A stretch of DNA of 64,000 bases from Prosopocoilus inquinatus (lineage: Eukaryota > Arthropoda > Insecta > Coleoptera > Lucanidae). A model generated the notes under the pieces. It was not told where the DNA came from. It did no database searches and saw only the letters and a list, made by a program, of their open reading frames with translations. Of the stretch, positions 44,896 through 57,464 are shown one piece after another. The stretch is taken from contig CM069878.1 of the NCBI GenBank assembly GCA_036172665.1, forward strand, positions 22,743,501 to 22,807,500. Direction: 5' to 3'. How positions within the stretch are numbered: the first letter of the stretch is position 1; each line of letters begins with the position of its first letter. The position numbers were made by a program, and so were the translations under genes.

Positions 44896-45692
44896 ATGAG
44901 ATTGGTTTTCGTTGCGTTTGCTCTGCTGGCTAGCGTATCCCTTGGGGTAAGAATACTTTTTTTTCCGAAATTTGTTTTGACAGAATTTTATCCAAAATAA
45001 GAAATCATTAATATAAAATTTCTAATTACAATGTAATTGTTAGATATTAGTAAATTGAATTTAAAAGTTCAAATTTTTGCTTTTTCGTTAACGTACAACT
45101 TTAAAGTAAATTTACAATAATTCTGATAATTATATTTATAAAAATGTAACAAGTTTTAAAGCAAAGAAAGTGCTTTACGTAGCTATGGTTACCTATCTTG
45201 CAGCGGCTGCAGAAATTAAAAAAAAATATTCGGTATGATATTGATACAGTAAAACTTCCCACTGAGAACCTAGTTACCCCTAGTATCGACACTTTAAATA
45301 TATCTTCAAATTTATATTTGATATGGACACCTCTATAATATGGACAGTTGACTATAACATTTAAACACCCACAAATGAGACGTTTACTGTATTTATAAAT
45401 ATTATGGAATAAAAAGCTAACAATTTCCTTTTAGATGGCAACGCTTAGTGTTTTTGGAACACCTTTCGGTGGAAAATGCATCTGCCGACAGCCACTATTT
45501 CCCTTGATTAATGGAAATTTATTCGGTCATTGCGGAGGGTGTACACACCATTGCCATCCACACCATCATGACCACCACTGTTATCCCCACCATCACCATC
45601 ATGAACACCATCACCATGGGAAACATCACTGCAAGCACTGTCACCATCGTGACTGCGACCACCACCATCACTGTCCTCCTTGGTGGCATTAA
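44896..45692 (+). CDS. secreted histidine/cysteine-rich small protein, two exons
   Basis: Exon 1 (44896-44946) encodes a signal peptide of 17 residues (MRLVFVAFALLASVSLG). A 488-bp GTAAGA..TTTTAG intron falls exactly at its end, in phase 0. Exon 2 (45435-45692) adds 85 residues, giving 102 in all. The mature part begins with a short uncharged stretch (MATLSVFGTPFGG), then about 60 residues dominated by His runs interspersed with Cys: 28 His and 10 Cys in exon 2. It ends CPPWWH. Spaced His and Cys pairs (CGGCTHHC, CKHCHH) suggest binding of zinc or copper outside the cell. Cuticle hardening, peritrophic matrix or metal storage are possible roles, but no named family is recognised. TATA, signal peptide, splice sites and poly(A) signal together make the gene convincing. 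Confidence 0.88.
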
Positions 45693-45695
45693 AAT

Positions 45696-45701
45696 AATAA
45701 A
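45696..45701 (+). terminator. poly(A) signal of the His-rich gene
   Basis: AATAAA begins four bases after the stop codon. A second AATAAA at 45732-45737 is a plausible alternative. Confidence 0.65.
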
Positions 45702-45744
45702 TTTGGAAAAATTAGCTGTTCAAGCGCTTGAAATAAATAACTCA

Positions 45745-47360
45745 AATGTGAGATGTGTTTAATTGTGAAATCATATTCTCTCGAGGTTATCTATTATCTC
45801 TTTAAACAATTTTCTTCGCTTTCAACGTCCATTGAAAACGTTAAACTGTTTTATATGAAAATTTACGAATCTCATTAGAAGCCATTAACTTGAAGGTAAA
45901 CAAACATGTGAAATAATGTTTGTAATCAAAGCTGTCTTATTTTGTGTTTCACTTTTAGTTCCAATCGGAGTTGCAAGTTGCAACATGTTACGTTTTTACT
46001 ACCGAGCACTGTTGAAGTTGTACAACTTGTATCCTGTTACTACCGAACCTTACCAAAGTTACAGCTTCTTACCACGTTGATAAGGAAGTATCGTCTTTGC
46101 TAGGTTGCAAATCCGATTAGAATGACCCGCTTACTCTTTTGTTCGAAACGCAAAATTCAGAGCTCACTGGTAAAACGCTTAAAGCCAACACTCTCCTTCA
46201 CTAAAACTCTCCATTTTTTTGAGCCTTGTCCTTCGAACCTAGTACTTCTGAGAACTCTTTGGAAAGGGAACCCAAAAAAGCCGTAAATGTTTATTCATTA
46301 GGTTTGTGAATCAGGATTGTTAATCGCGTTTTCAAAGTGTGTCTTTTAATACTTATGTAAATACGTTTCGAAAGTAGCTCTTACCCAAGAATCGTGTCAT
46401 AGACACCAATTAGGCTAAATCTGTCTGGCATAAATGCCAGTCCAAAAATAAGTAGATATGCTGTCGTACCAAGGTACCTAATTCAACAAGCTTTAAGAAA
46501 AAAAAAATATTCTACATAACCTTCCTGAAAGAGAATAATTAGGGGTTGTTTCACCTTCCCCTCCGCAATATTTAAAAAGTTAAAACAATCCCTTAGTAAT
46601 ATGCGCTATTAAAAATAAAAAATAACCTGTTACTAGATTTTTTTTACAAATCATAATTTTCGTAAGTTACAAAATTTATTCCAGTTAAAATTTCCAATCT
46701 GTATATATCATTTCCTAAACAGTGCTAGTCAAAAATTTTTATTTTTTGTAATGAAATTGTTGGGATAATTTGACATTAGCAAATTGATTTACACGATTTT
46801 ACTGTTTAATAACATTAATATGAATACACGATTGTAAGCCACTAGGAAATTTACCCGTTCTAAAAGATTTCGCTGTAAGTGTACATCAATGAAAATAGAA
46901 TTCAGTATAGTATTGAGAATTGATACATAACAATTCCGGCAAAATTCTTGACTTTTCGTGAAAGATTTGCACTAAAAGAGGACATATTATGAACTAATTA
47001 TTATATGTTTTGCTTCTTTTATTTCGCAATGTCGCGTTAGTGATAAATCTGTGTCGCGTAAGTGACGTGAAGTTTTTCGATGTATTTTATTACCAAGAAT
47101 ATAATGATGGATTCCGCATATGTATATCATTAATCAAGTATTTTGTACTTCGTATAATATCAATAGTTTTTTAAACAATTCCATAATTAGAATTTTGTAA
47201 AATCTTTCATAAAGTAAAAATTACTTTAAACTTTCACTCTTAAACGTTTTCTTAACGCGTTCAAACAAAGACATTCGTAAGTGTTAAAATGTGTTAATGA
47301 TAAAACTCAAAAAGCACGCGATTGTCGCATAAGCGGAATTGCCCTATTTCTAGTGGGTTT
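45745..47360. other. gene-free AT-rich stretch
   Basis: No gene is supported. Short repeated words occur, such as TGTTAC..TACTACCGA (about 45985-46045) and GTCGCGT(T/A)AGTGA (about 47030 and 47055), without defined ends. Confidence 0.4.
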
Positions 47361-47365
47361 ATATA

Positions 47366-49313
47366 CATCATGATTCAGAAATGTCTCCCGATATTCTCTA
47401 GGTGAACAGAACTTCAAAAAATTAGGTCACCTTTTCATATAATTTTTTTTCGAAAAGTAGTCCAGTAAAATAATTTTAAAAAATGCGGTAGCTTCCGAAA
47501 AATCCAACCTAGTTGAATTTTTGTATACACCTTTATGTAGCCATTATAAATAACATACCAAAAGTCCCCATCTATATCATGCCGACTACACGTGTTCTTC
47601 AAGATCAAAAGTCAAGAGAAATGGTTTCTTGCGAATTAGTTATCCGGCATTCCATTATTATGGTATGAGTCAGTTTATACCTAGGGATTCCCCACTCATG
47701 GTCAGTATTTTTTATCATTCTTCATTAGGATTTTTTCAGATTTTACTATCGTACCAGGTTCATCACTACTGTCAAACTTTCAATAAACTACTACCTCATT
47801 GCAATTTTTTTTCTGTCTATAAATTTAAGGAATATTAAAAGACTAAAAAACAAATGACATCTATCCAAAAGAAGTATTCAAAATTGAAAATTGCCGCTCA
47901 AATGTGATTGTGGATCACGGAATACGTTTTCTCTTGGCAATACGTGGCACTCCAGTCTCAGAAGTTTCCATTGATAACTACAAATATTGAGCTTCGTAAA
48001 ATCTACAAGATTAAAATCATCGGTAAAATTTTGGTTACTACTTTCCACAGCTGTAGTTGCACAACTACATCTATAAAAAGTATACTACTAAATACTAATT
48101 TGATTAAACTATGAATTAAGTCCGCATCAGTGGAGACGGGAGTTAGTGTCTTCAAATCGATTTTGAGATTAAAAAAAAACAGTGAAGTTATAAAACAACT
48201 TTACTGTATCAAAACTGGATTATAACTATGCATGTACGTAACTTTACAACTGTGTTACATAAAAAACAAGGTGTCAGTAGACCTTCAACTCCGGCGTTGC
48301 ATGGGAAACTGCATAATCTTAATCTGAGGCTGATTCTTCTTGTAACAATTCTAATAATAATACACAAATAGGTGGCGGTGATGATGAGTTCTTTAGACTA
48401 TTTAATATGAAATACATCCGAGAAAGTTGACGATGCCGAGAAAAAAGATGATGAAAAAGAAAAAGAAGAAGAGGAAGAAGTACCAAAAGAAAACAGCGAC
48501 GAAGAAGGATAATAATTTAAAATATGAATTGTTCCTCCCTAAAAAATTAACAATAACAAAAGACGCCTCGCAATCTATCTCGAAAATGGTATGGAAATGA
48601 ATGCATTTTTCGTTGTCTGTGTTCTTGACCTTATATCATAAAAACAGTTCATCGCACGTAAAAATGTAAAGGAACTTTTTTGTGGGGAATTGTCTAATCT
48701 AATATTTTTATAATAACCCGAATTGTCAGACAAGAAGCGCAATAATCGCGAAAATCCATTTCTCCTTATCTTTGACCTTGAATAACACGTGAAGCCAGAA
48801 TGATATCGATGGAGACATAAAGGTATATACAAAAATTCAGCTACATAGGTTGTTTTTTTCCGACGGAAAATCCTTATTTTACTGTATTAAAGTGGAAAAT
48901 AAGAAATTGATAAATTTTGGGATATTAACTTTACGTATTAGGAGCATACGAAGTTTTAAACCTTATTTACTCCAAACGGTTGAGCTTATTGAAATGCAAT
49001 AAGAGAACCTTTTCTGTGCCAAATAATCTAAAGAATATTTCCTTCCCAATTTTTTTACGAAATACGTAAAAAATAAAAAATTAGGGATAAAATACTGAAG
49101 CTACCCGTACAAAACTAGGATAGAGGATCTGACAGATATGTTGTTAATGCGCAGTTAGGTGCCTTGTATCTGTGTTCAAAATATTGGTTTTATAAGTTAA
49201 GGGATACAGAAGATATTACAGTTTTGGAAAAAAATATATATAAAAAAGGTGACCTTATTTTTTGATATTCTGCTCACTCTGAAAATATCTGGAGACATTT
49301 CTGAATCACGGTG
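47366..49313. mobile_element. TA-flanked element with about 100-bp inverted ends
   Basis: CATCATGATTCAGAAATGTC at the left and, inverted, CACCGTGATTCAGAAATGTC at the right are followed inward by alignable sequence to the word AGGTCACCTTTT. TA flanks both ends (47364-47365 and 49314-49315). No transposase was recognised inside. The interior has a purine-rich GAAAAAGAAGAAGAGGAAG tract at about 48435-48505 that gives an acidic/lysine-rich open stretch, which looks like simple sequence. Confidence 0.65.
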
Positions 49314-49718
49314 TATACTAACATAAATAAAAATCTATCACTTCCAACCGAAAACACTAAACTGTCAAAGTATATCAAAATAAAGCTCCACAAAAAGAAG
49401 AGACGATGATTGATGCATTGAAATGCTATTTAAAATTTGAAACATAGTAAAGTTCACCTTTTATGAATTTAGTATTATGGGTTTGAAATGACAGATTTTT
49501 ATTTGTTTTAGTATTTATAAGCCTACTAGAAGAAGTGATTTTATAAAAAAAACATCGGGTATTCAATCGAACATATTTTTTGACATTAACTAAAAAATAA
49601 ACGAAGACTGTTAAAACTGAAGGTAGCATTAAAACTCCTTTAAAATTATAAGTCCATTTACAATTTCAAAGTTCATGGTGATAATGGTATTTTACTACCG
49701 GAATTCGTATTTTATATA

Positions 49719-51517
49719 CAGGGAGATTCAGGCAACACATTCATTAAAAGTTTACGGACTTCCTCTTTGAATTTCTATTTAATATTTTGCGGTTATAAGT
49801 TAGCGATAAATATCTATTAAAATATAATGTTTCCAACTTTCAGACACTTCCGCTTGTACCGGAAGTTGCTGTCAACATTCTTATTTTAAGTATAATACTC
49901 CACTTTTTATTGCATTTCTGAAATCTTCATGAAATTCTAAAATTATTTTGTGTAATATGTAATACAAGGAAAATTAGCAATTATAGAGATATTTCCATTT
50001 TTTAAATTAAGTTTAAAGTTGCAGTACCTTGTTTATGATGCTGCCGTCTTTGTGTAACAAAAGCCATAATTTCAATTTCTGGCCTGTAGTAGGCTATGCT
50101 CATAGGCTTTCAGGACATACCTAATTTTACACGAATTCGTTTACGGGCTGGTTGAAAAGTAACTTCAATTCGAACCGATTTCAACTGTCGAAAAGTCATG
50201 TTTTTTAATCAGAACACCCAGTACTTTTTTATATCATAAGAATCGAAATTAAATGTTCTTTCGAACTGTATTAGCCTTCCCTATACCCATCTCTTACCTT
50301 TCTCTTTCTATTCATGATTTTCTCTTTAACACATCAATTTTTTCACTTTTCAGTATTATTCCTGAATAATATGCTGCGAAACTTTAACAAATTGAGGTTT
50401 TTTAAATTAATTTATGACTCTAATTTCAATTCCATTTTAAAAACCGACAAATAATATTTAAATACACATCTATCGTCTGAACTTTTTGTTTACATATGTC
50501 GCATGTATTAGAATTCTTGGTATGATTAATTCACACAGGAGAAATTTACACTTAGAATACAAAATTTTATGAAAACTAATAAATAAATCAGAAATATTAA
50601 AAATAATAAACGAATTTTTGGTTATAATATTGGCTCTAAGTTGTCCTCGGCTATTATTAATTAGTAATAACTTTTTACTGTATCTAAGTAATAACGTATT
50701 TTCCTCCATATAACAACTTTTTTTTATTAACTTCTTGAATTGTCGATTTTTTTATCATCAAATACCTTTAATTTGTCTGTATTTGATTATTCATTTCCTG
50801 GTTCTTGGTAGCGATAAATTGTTTTTTTTTGAATTCCTACTAGACGGATGATTTCAAAAATTATAATTTCTCTAGTTTTCATAGCCTACTATTTAAAAAT
50901 AATACCGAAAAATGGAAACAAAATTACGTGTTAAAAAGAAATCATCGATAACGAGTGAACTATAAGAGATAGGTATAGGGAATGCTAATACAGGGCGAAA
51001 GAACATGAGTCACATGGTATAAAATATACTAGGCATTCCATTTAAAAAACATGATTTTTCGTCAGTTAAAATTAGTTCGAATAGAAGTTACTTTTCAACC
51101 ATCCTGTAAGCAATCAAGTGCAAAACTGGACGTGATCTGAAAGAATGTTACTGTAGCCTACTACAGGCCAGAAATGGACGTCATGGTTTTTGTTGCACAA
51201 AGATGGTAGTATCATAACCAAGGTTCCGCAATTCTGAATTATTTTTAAAAAATGAAAATATCTCGGAAACGGTTAATTTTGTTGAACAAAATATTTTTAG
51301 AATTTTATGAAGATTTCAAAAATACATTAAAAATTGGGGTATTCTATTTAAAATAAGAAAGTTGACAGCAACTTCCGGTATAAGCGGAAGTGTCCGAAAT
51401 TTGAAAATATTATATTTTGATAGACTCATAGCGTTAACTTGTACTGCAAAATATGAATCAGAAATTCGAAGGAGAAGTCCGTAAACTTTTAATGAAACGG
51501 TTGCCTGAATCTCCCTG
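49719..51517. mobile_element. large foldback element, arms about 650 bp, TA target
   Basis: The ends CAGGGAGATTCAGGCAAC match in inverse orientation (49719 and 51517) with TA on both sides (49717-49718 and 51518-51519). The arms run 49719 to about 50385 and about 50872 to 51517. Shared landmarks include CACTTCCGCTTGTACCGGAA, GGCCTGTAGTAGGCTA and TTGAAAAGTAACTTC. The spacer (50386-50871) holds no recognised gene. A transcript through it would form a very long double-stranded RNA. Confidence 0.8.
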
Positions 51518-51529
51518 TATATTATACTT

Positions 51530-53840
51530 TGATTTGGTTTTAGTCTGAACTTTCTTACTTGATTCCAAAATTACGAGGGGGGGGGGACAGCACTGTATAA
51601 ATAACATGTAACGAAGCACGACATAAAAACAGTAAAAAATGAAAGATATCTGATAAATTTTTGCCATTATCGTGTGAGGCAAAGCATTAATTAGTGTCAG
51701 TTGTAAATGACACTATAAACAAGGTACAATTACGAAGACGTGTGCGTGCAAACGATGATATGATTATCGGAATTAAAAAGTTATAATATTGCGAAAATAA
51801 AACAAAACCGACGTATTTTTCTATGGCATGCGGCCCTACCACGCCATTGTTACATGCGTGTCGAGCTTTCATGAACAGAAGTTACATTTTATTGCTTGTT
51901 AAAGAATTTTTTTATATAATTGCCGGAGATAACCCGGTAAGTGAATTACAAATTTCACATAACTTGCTCGTTAAAAGTTTCACAAGTATTTTGAGAGAGT
52001 ATAATATTAAGGGGAAACTATTTTTGTTGAATCTGTTTCATTGATGCGTGCCAAGGATAAACTTCGTTAATTTATGAGTAAAATAGGAAGTCCAAAAAAG
52101 GATCGAATAAATCACGCTGGTCAAGACAGTCCGGATAAAACCTTTATGGGGAAGAGGATTTGTATGTAAGCCAATAAAGAAAGAAAAAAATTCACGGTCT
52201 GCAAGTTTCGTTTTGCAGTGACAAGTTTTAATTATAAATCTATTTATGTGGGTTTTCAGATTAAGAAAAGAAAAAAAAAGAAGTATAATTCTGAAAGTAT
52301 TCCTGCGTAAGTACATATAAATACCGTTAAATTTAGAAAACGCTGGAAATATTTTATCGTGCACGGTGTCATAAAATTTTATAGATACCTAAAGCAACAA
52401 ATATAGAAGCAGTATGTTTCTATATACATTATAAATAGCGGACGTCGCGGCATGATATAAATATTTTATATTTCGCATGTCAGGTATTTTATCATGCATT
52501 GGCACATTTTATCCGTCCTTGACATTCATTTTTTTTGTGGGGAAGGGCAATAAAGCATGCGGATAACTTTAAGGTTCTTCGTGCAAAAGTGTACTAATTT
52601 TCATTACACGGAGCCAGTCAACAGCAATATATTAGAATTAAAACAGTTGTTAGATATGGTAAAACAGCGGTCTGGAGACGCCCGACGTCGAGGCGCCTTG
52701 GCGGAGCCGACGCCGCGGTTGCGTGTGCTAATGTCACTCATTTGCAAGCTTTATTGCATGATTATTGCTGCAGGTATTGCGGGTTTACTGCAGTTTCGTG
52801 GTTTTAAAAGCTATTATTTTTAAGTATGCCAATTCACGAATTTATCAAATATTAAAAAAATACTTGTATAAAATTCAATAACAACTTTAATTATACTTCT
52901 GTGAAATGTATCAATTAACATATGCCAGATTCGGAAAACCTTCCTATTTTATTTTCTATTTTTACGTAACTTTTAATATTTAACAGATATCAGCCTAGGT
53001 CAGGTTTTCCGTACGAGATATTGCGCTACAGGATTTAGTATTCGCAGTTGTTCTTTCCATTATTTTATTTAATTTGTTAATTTTAACAGAATTTAATTTA
53101 TTATTGCATAATTAATTTAATACAGAAAAATTAATTTTAATTTATTTATTACAGAAGAAAATAAATCTGGAAAACGTAGTAGCAATAAGTGTTAACAAAC
53201 ATTTACTTCGATAGTACAAAATACGATGCGTTAATAAATTATTTAGATCAACTTTTGTTATGAAATATTTAAAGCTGCACAGTGAAAACCAATTTTGCAC
53301 TTCTATAAGTTTTGTGCTGTAAAAATTCGCAAGTTTGACACGTTTGGAAGTTTAATGGAATAAACTTTCTTTCACAGACAATAAAAATCTGTCAAGCTAA
53401 ATTGCACAGCAAGAGTTAATCAAAATAACTTAATAACGGAATGTATTATTATAAATTTAATAAACGTTTACGCCATTCGAAGGAGTAATCTATGCATCTT
53501 AACCTTTATGCAATCAGTTTTACTTGTCCGTTAGACCTAATCCTACAGACAATTTCTTACTACTTTGTCACTTTATAAGATCCATCTGTGCTTTGATTCA
53601 CTCTGTGAATTTATAAAAAGGCAACTAGCATAAGAAACATTCGAATTTATCGAGTCGATTAACTGTTACTGACGTAGTAACATAGATAGTCTAGACTTGT
53701 TTGGTAATTAATTGAAATATTTAAAATTGCTCACAAATATTTGAGTTTAATTTAAGCAAAAGGCAGTTCTGGTAAATTTTTAGACCTAAAAGCGATTCGA
53801 ATTTTGTTGTTACTACCTAATTTATCGTTAATTAAAAATA
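51530..53840. other. gene-free stretch with a GC-rich spot
   Basis: No gene is supported. A sharply GC-rich patch at about 52668-52735 (GCGGAGCCGACGCCGCGG within it) lies in a plus-strand frame of 88 residues (52557-52823) without recognisable domain or splice partner. It may be an exon remnant or a conserved non-coding element. A run of nine G lies near 51580. Confidence 0.35.
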
Positions 53841-53844
53841 GTAT

Positions 53845-54190
53845 ACGGCTACCGCCATTGTGTCTCTTTTATGACTCCGACGTTTCCTCTTGGTCAATTT
53901 TATCGATTTTCTAAATGTATTTTATGATTGGTCATCTTAAATCACGCCATCCACAGTGCATTGTAGCTGGCTAGCTTCGCGGCAGAATGGTCAGTATTAT
54001 GTAATTGACTCTCAGAGTGTAGATATCTTCTTTCGTGGCTCCACCATTTTGTTATTATTATCAAATGGAAGATACTGCTACTTGATCTAAGAAGAATGCT
54101 TTTTCAAGCTTAATTACTTAGGTATTTATAATCATGAGTTCTTTTGTGTGACCTTGTCGTTTTTTCTTTTCTAATTAGGCTTTTCCTCTT
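53845..54190 (+). repeat. LINE 5'-region fragment
   Basis: It aligns with 35095-35460 over most of its length. No reverse transcriptase follows, so this copy is a detached or 3'-deleted fragment. Confidence 0.6.
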
Positions 54191-54914
54191 CTATCAGGCT
54201 TCATCAGACTTTCATCCTAAGTCTTGGATTTTGGGTGTGGTTTCGTTGTGCTACTATTACGTTGCGTTGGGAAATCTTCGGAACCCAATCGACGGAGTCA
54301 GCAGTTGTTGAATGTCCACTACAGCACCTCTATATAAGATAGTGTAGTCAATGCATGCCACGCTGCCATTATGTTTCCAAATATAAAATATATTAACGTT
54401 GAAGTCTGACTTTCAATAGCTGTATTGTAACTGCAAATATCAATAACGTTTGCAATAATTTTACTTTGTTTACAATCTATGCAGACTTTCTATATTTCTT
54501 CCATGTTAAAATATGTTATACATATTTCGAATCTTAATGGTGGAAACAGTCATAAAATGTTCTTAAACTTTCACTGAATTATGGCGCACTGTAAGCGAAC
54601 GCGTAGGTTTTGTTTCTGAATACGAGCCTTAAGGTGCGTTTACATCTGATATTTTTATACGGAAATAAATGTCAAATGTCGGACATAAAGTCGCTTTGAC
54701 TGTTTGCGTGACAGAAATTACTAGCAATTTATATGGTGGATATGTATAAGACATCCCTGACATTCTAAAATTTGCAATAAATATACAAACCGTTAACACA
54801 TGCCTACGAAATATAGTTGTGTCACGTATCGTACCTATATTGCATTTTACACGAAGCTCATTAAGTTGCTTATAATGAAGTTATTGAAACGAAAAATCGC
54901 CGCCAGTGTGATTA

Positions 54915-56127
54915 TTCTGAAGATGACAGAAAGAAGAAAAAACGTTCTGTGTAGGTTCGGGAACGGATTTTAAGACGCGATAGAATAGGTGCCTACAATC
55001 AATTAATATCTGAACTCAGTACTGATGATCCAGCAGTATAGTTTTCAAATTTTCTAAGAATAAAACCTGTCGATTTCGAAAAGCTTTGTTGTAAAATTGG
55101 TTCTATTACATCAAAGCAGGATACTAAATTCAGATAAGTTATTAGTCTTAAAGAACACTTGAAATCTTGTTTAAAAAAGTTAAAAAAAAATAAATAAATA
55201 AAAAATGATTGCCAGTCATTCGTTGATTGCCGTGCACCTCTTGAGCATCCCCTATACAGCTGGATAGATCTATTTAGAATTTTTCTGCAAGAGAGTACCT
55301 CGAGAAGTCCAACTGTTACCTGGCTGACCTGTCCGGGTTATCTCGAAATCGAGAAAATCTTAACAACTATTGAGAACCAGTTCACAACAGTTTTGGCATG
55401 TCATCTTACGGCCAGTTTATTGACCTGAAATTTCGATAAGATAACAGTTTGTTACCATTTTAGGTCTAAAAATTGACCGCATGATGACGTGCCTAAACTG
55501 TTATTCTAGTTGTTTTAATAAATTTTAATTTATAGCATATTATACCCACCTTCTCCCACAGAAGAATGGCTAAGTGTTAGCAACAAATTTGAGCTAAAAT
55601 GGAACTTCCCCAAATGATTGGGCGCTATTGACGGTAAGCTGTGCATGTGCTCTGCAGAATAGTGGCAGTTATTATTTTAACCATAAAGGCCATCATGTCT
55701 TAATGACAATTGTCTATACCGAATATAAATTCCTTATCATCACAGTTGGCTGCAATGGAAGAGTGTCTGATGTCTGACTTTCTAGAGCACGGAGAATAGT
55801 GCCTTTGGTATCAGGTTCAGTGTATTTAGAGTTTAGAGTATTGAGGAAACTGACTCTACTTGCTACTGCTACTGCTACTTGGTTATTGTCTGGAAAATCT
55901 TCTGCGAATATATATATGCTCCAGAAGGCACATTTGACCGCTCAAATTTACAAACAGGTGAAATAATACAAGGACGTTGGCGAGATGAGGAAATTCCGGT
56001 CAATAGTCTGCGACCACTGGCGCAACAAGGCAGTAATAAATACTCTCAAAATGCTAAAGAAGTACGTGGAGAATTTGGAGAATATTTTGTTAATGATCAA
56101 GGAGAAGTTCTTAGCAATATAGATTAA
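54915..56127 (+). pseudogene. Harbinger transposase (HARBI1-like), multiply broken
   Basis: N-terminal remains (ILRRDRIGAYNQLISELSTD) start near 54940, with in-frame stops at a Trp position and after DDPAV. ITSKQDTKFR follows near 55110. The core restarts near 55590 with LKWNFPK and GAIDGK, where the first catalytic Asp is present, and further stops interrupt it. A deletion removes part of the nuclease domain before 55860. The C-terminal frame (55879-56127) keeps APEGTFDRSNLQTGEIIQG and SQNAKEVRGEFGEYFVND, ending at TAA. Family assignment is firm and the protein cannot be made. Confidence 0.87.
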
Positions 56128-56189
56128 TGTAAACGATTAAACTAAAATTAAGACATTTATGCATTATTTTTACTTATCGTTGGAAATTT

Positions 56190-56516
56190 TCTATCGCTGA
56201 TTTGCGCGTTGAACCTCCTTGTAGAGACAAAAGCGATTCATAGCAAGGCCATTTTGAAACGTGCAATCATCGGTACCCTGTCCTGATTTTGTTTTTAATT
56301 CACTGTTAAATTGATTTCTCAGGTTGTTAATTTTTCTTTGAATTTCTCTGTGGTGGTATCAAATGTTTCGGCTATTTCCATTAACGCACCACGTTCCTTA
56401 ACCCGACTTCTATAATCTTTGCATTTAAAGTCCCATAGTTCAGGTTTACCATGGTGCCTATTAATTAGTTTGTCAATTTCGACTTTTAACAATTCTTTTT
56501 TATTACCTATCTTCAA
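56190..56516 (-). pseudogene. MADF/Myb-SANT-like accessory protein of the Harbinger element
   Basis: The minus-strand frame INRHHGKPELWDFKCKDYRS then ERGALMEIAETF matches the MADF pattern of an aromatic-rich three-helix DNA-binding domain. A frameshift near 56335 separates it from NLRNQFNSELKTKSGQGTDD in the next frame, typical of the domain's end. In active relatives this second protein brings the transposase to the element ends. No ATG precedes the frame. Confidence 0.7.
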
Positions 56517-56789
56517 TCACATAAAAATTATTGCGCGACAATGTCACAAAAGTGCAGGTAACTTTTGCAATTTCTCTCCAGCGAGTCTAAATTTCAAAAT
56601 AATCAGTGTTTACACCTATTCGTATAGATGTGTCGATACATATTGCTAGAACTTGAAAGATATATCTCTGACAGAAATTCTTCACTGTTTAAATTGGTTA
56701 CAATTTCCGTCCGATATAAATATCACAATAAATCTGAAATGTAAACGTACCTTAACGCATGGTCTCTGAAGTTTGAAGTTTTGAATGTT

Positions 56790-56945
56790 TATTGTTGGTG
56801 TAAATAAAATCAGGTACTGCAATTGGTGTTTCCTTTTTTGTCAATATCATCTAAATTGTTTGGTGCGCTTCTTTGAATTCAGTCTGTCCCATGTCTAGCT
56901 GAGCTGGGATAACTTCATGTCCCATAATCTTGCGATTTAGGCCTA
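56790..56945. repeat. dispersed repeat shared with 37725-37880
   Basis: See 37725-37880. Here it leads directly into the 138-bp tandem duplication. Open minus-strand reading (KIMGHEVIPAQLDMGQTEFK) resembles the other copy in part. Confidence 0.5.
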
Positions 56946-57215
56946 GTACATACTTGGATACAAAGTCGCGCAACTTTGTTTCAATGTCATGTTTCGTGAT
57001 TGTTTCGAAACCGTTGCTAAACAAAATGTGGTGTATCTCAAGTGTTCTGGGATAAAATCGCAGAACTTTTGTATCGAAACCTAGTACACACTTGGATACA
57101 AAATCGTGCAACTTTATTTCAGAGTCTTGTTTCGCGATTGTTTCGAAGCAGTTACTAGACAAAATATGATGTATCTCGAGTGTTCGGGGACAAAAATCGC
57201 AGAATTTTTGTTTCC
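56943..57215. repeat. tandem duplication, two copies of about 138 bp
   Basis: CCTAGTACATACTTGGATAC starts copy 1 (56943) and CCTAGTACACACTTGGATAC starts copy 2 (57081). Both continue through GATTGTTTCGAAAC and AAATCGCAGAA. The copies are about 85% identical by eye. The minus-strand frame 57162-56851 remains open across both. Confidence 0.7.
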
Positions 57216-57464
57216 CATTTCAAATGGGAAACTTGAAACAGTGTTGCGCAACATTTGGACGTAGAAAAAAAAAGATGAAGATCACAAATTCGATAAATCT
57301 CGCTCACAGTCAATCACCTTCGTATTTTATCGGCTCTACTGTGTTTTTTTTTTTTAATTATGTGGTCTCAGAGAAAAACTAGATTTACATGGTACAGCTT
57401 GCTTGTAGTCTTGTAGGACGTCTTTTTAGTAGAGTATAAAAATCGAATAATAAAAATAGATATA

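Larger units (their letters stand above)
54633..56751. mobile_element. PIF/Harbinger transposon, 2.1 kb, with both relic genes
   Basis: Inverted ends GGTGCGTTTACAT and, inverted, GGTACGTTTACAT are flanked by TTAA (54629-54632 and 56752-56755), consistent with the family's TTA/TAA target. It carries a transposase relic on the plus strand and a convergent MADF-type protein relic on the minus strand, the standard two-gene layout of the superfamily. Confidence 0.88.

Noticed and set aside
45511..45762. Plus-strand frame overlapping the His-rich exon
   Set aside because: It is a shifted reading of the same CAC/CAT-rich DNA. It has no start context, signal peptide or splice partner.
48430..48510. 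Acidic/lysine-rich coding stretch
   Set aside because: It comes from a purine-rich simple-sequence tract inside a TA-flanked repeat, without a supported start or domain.
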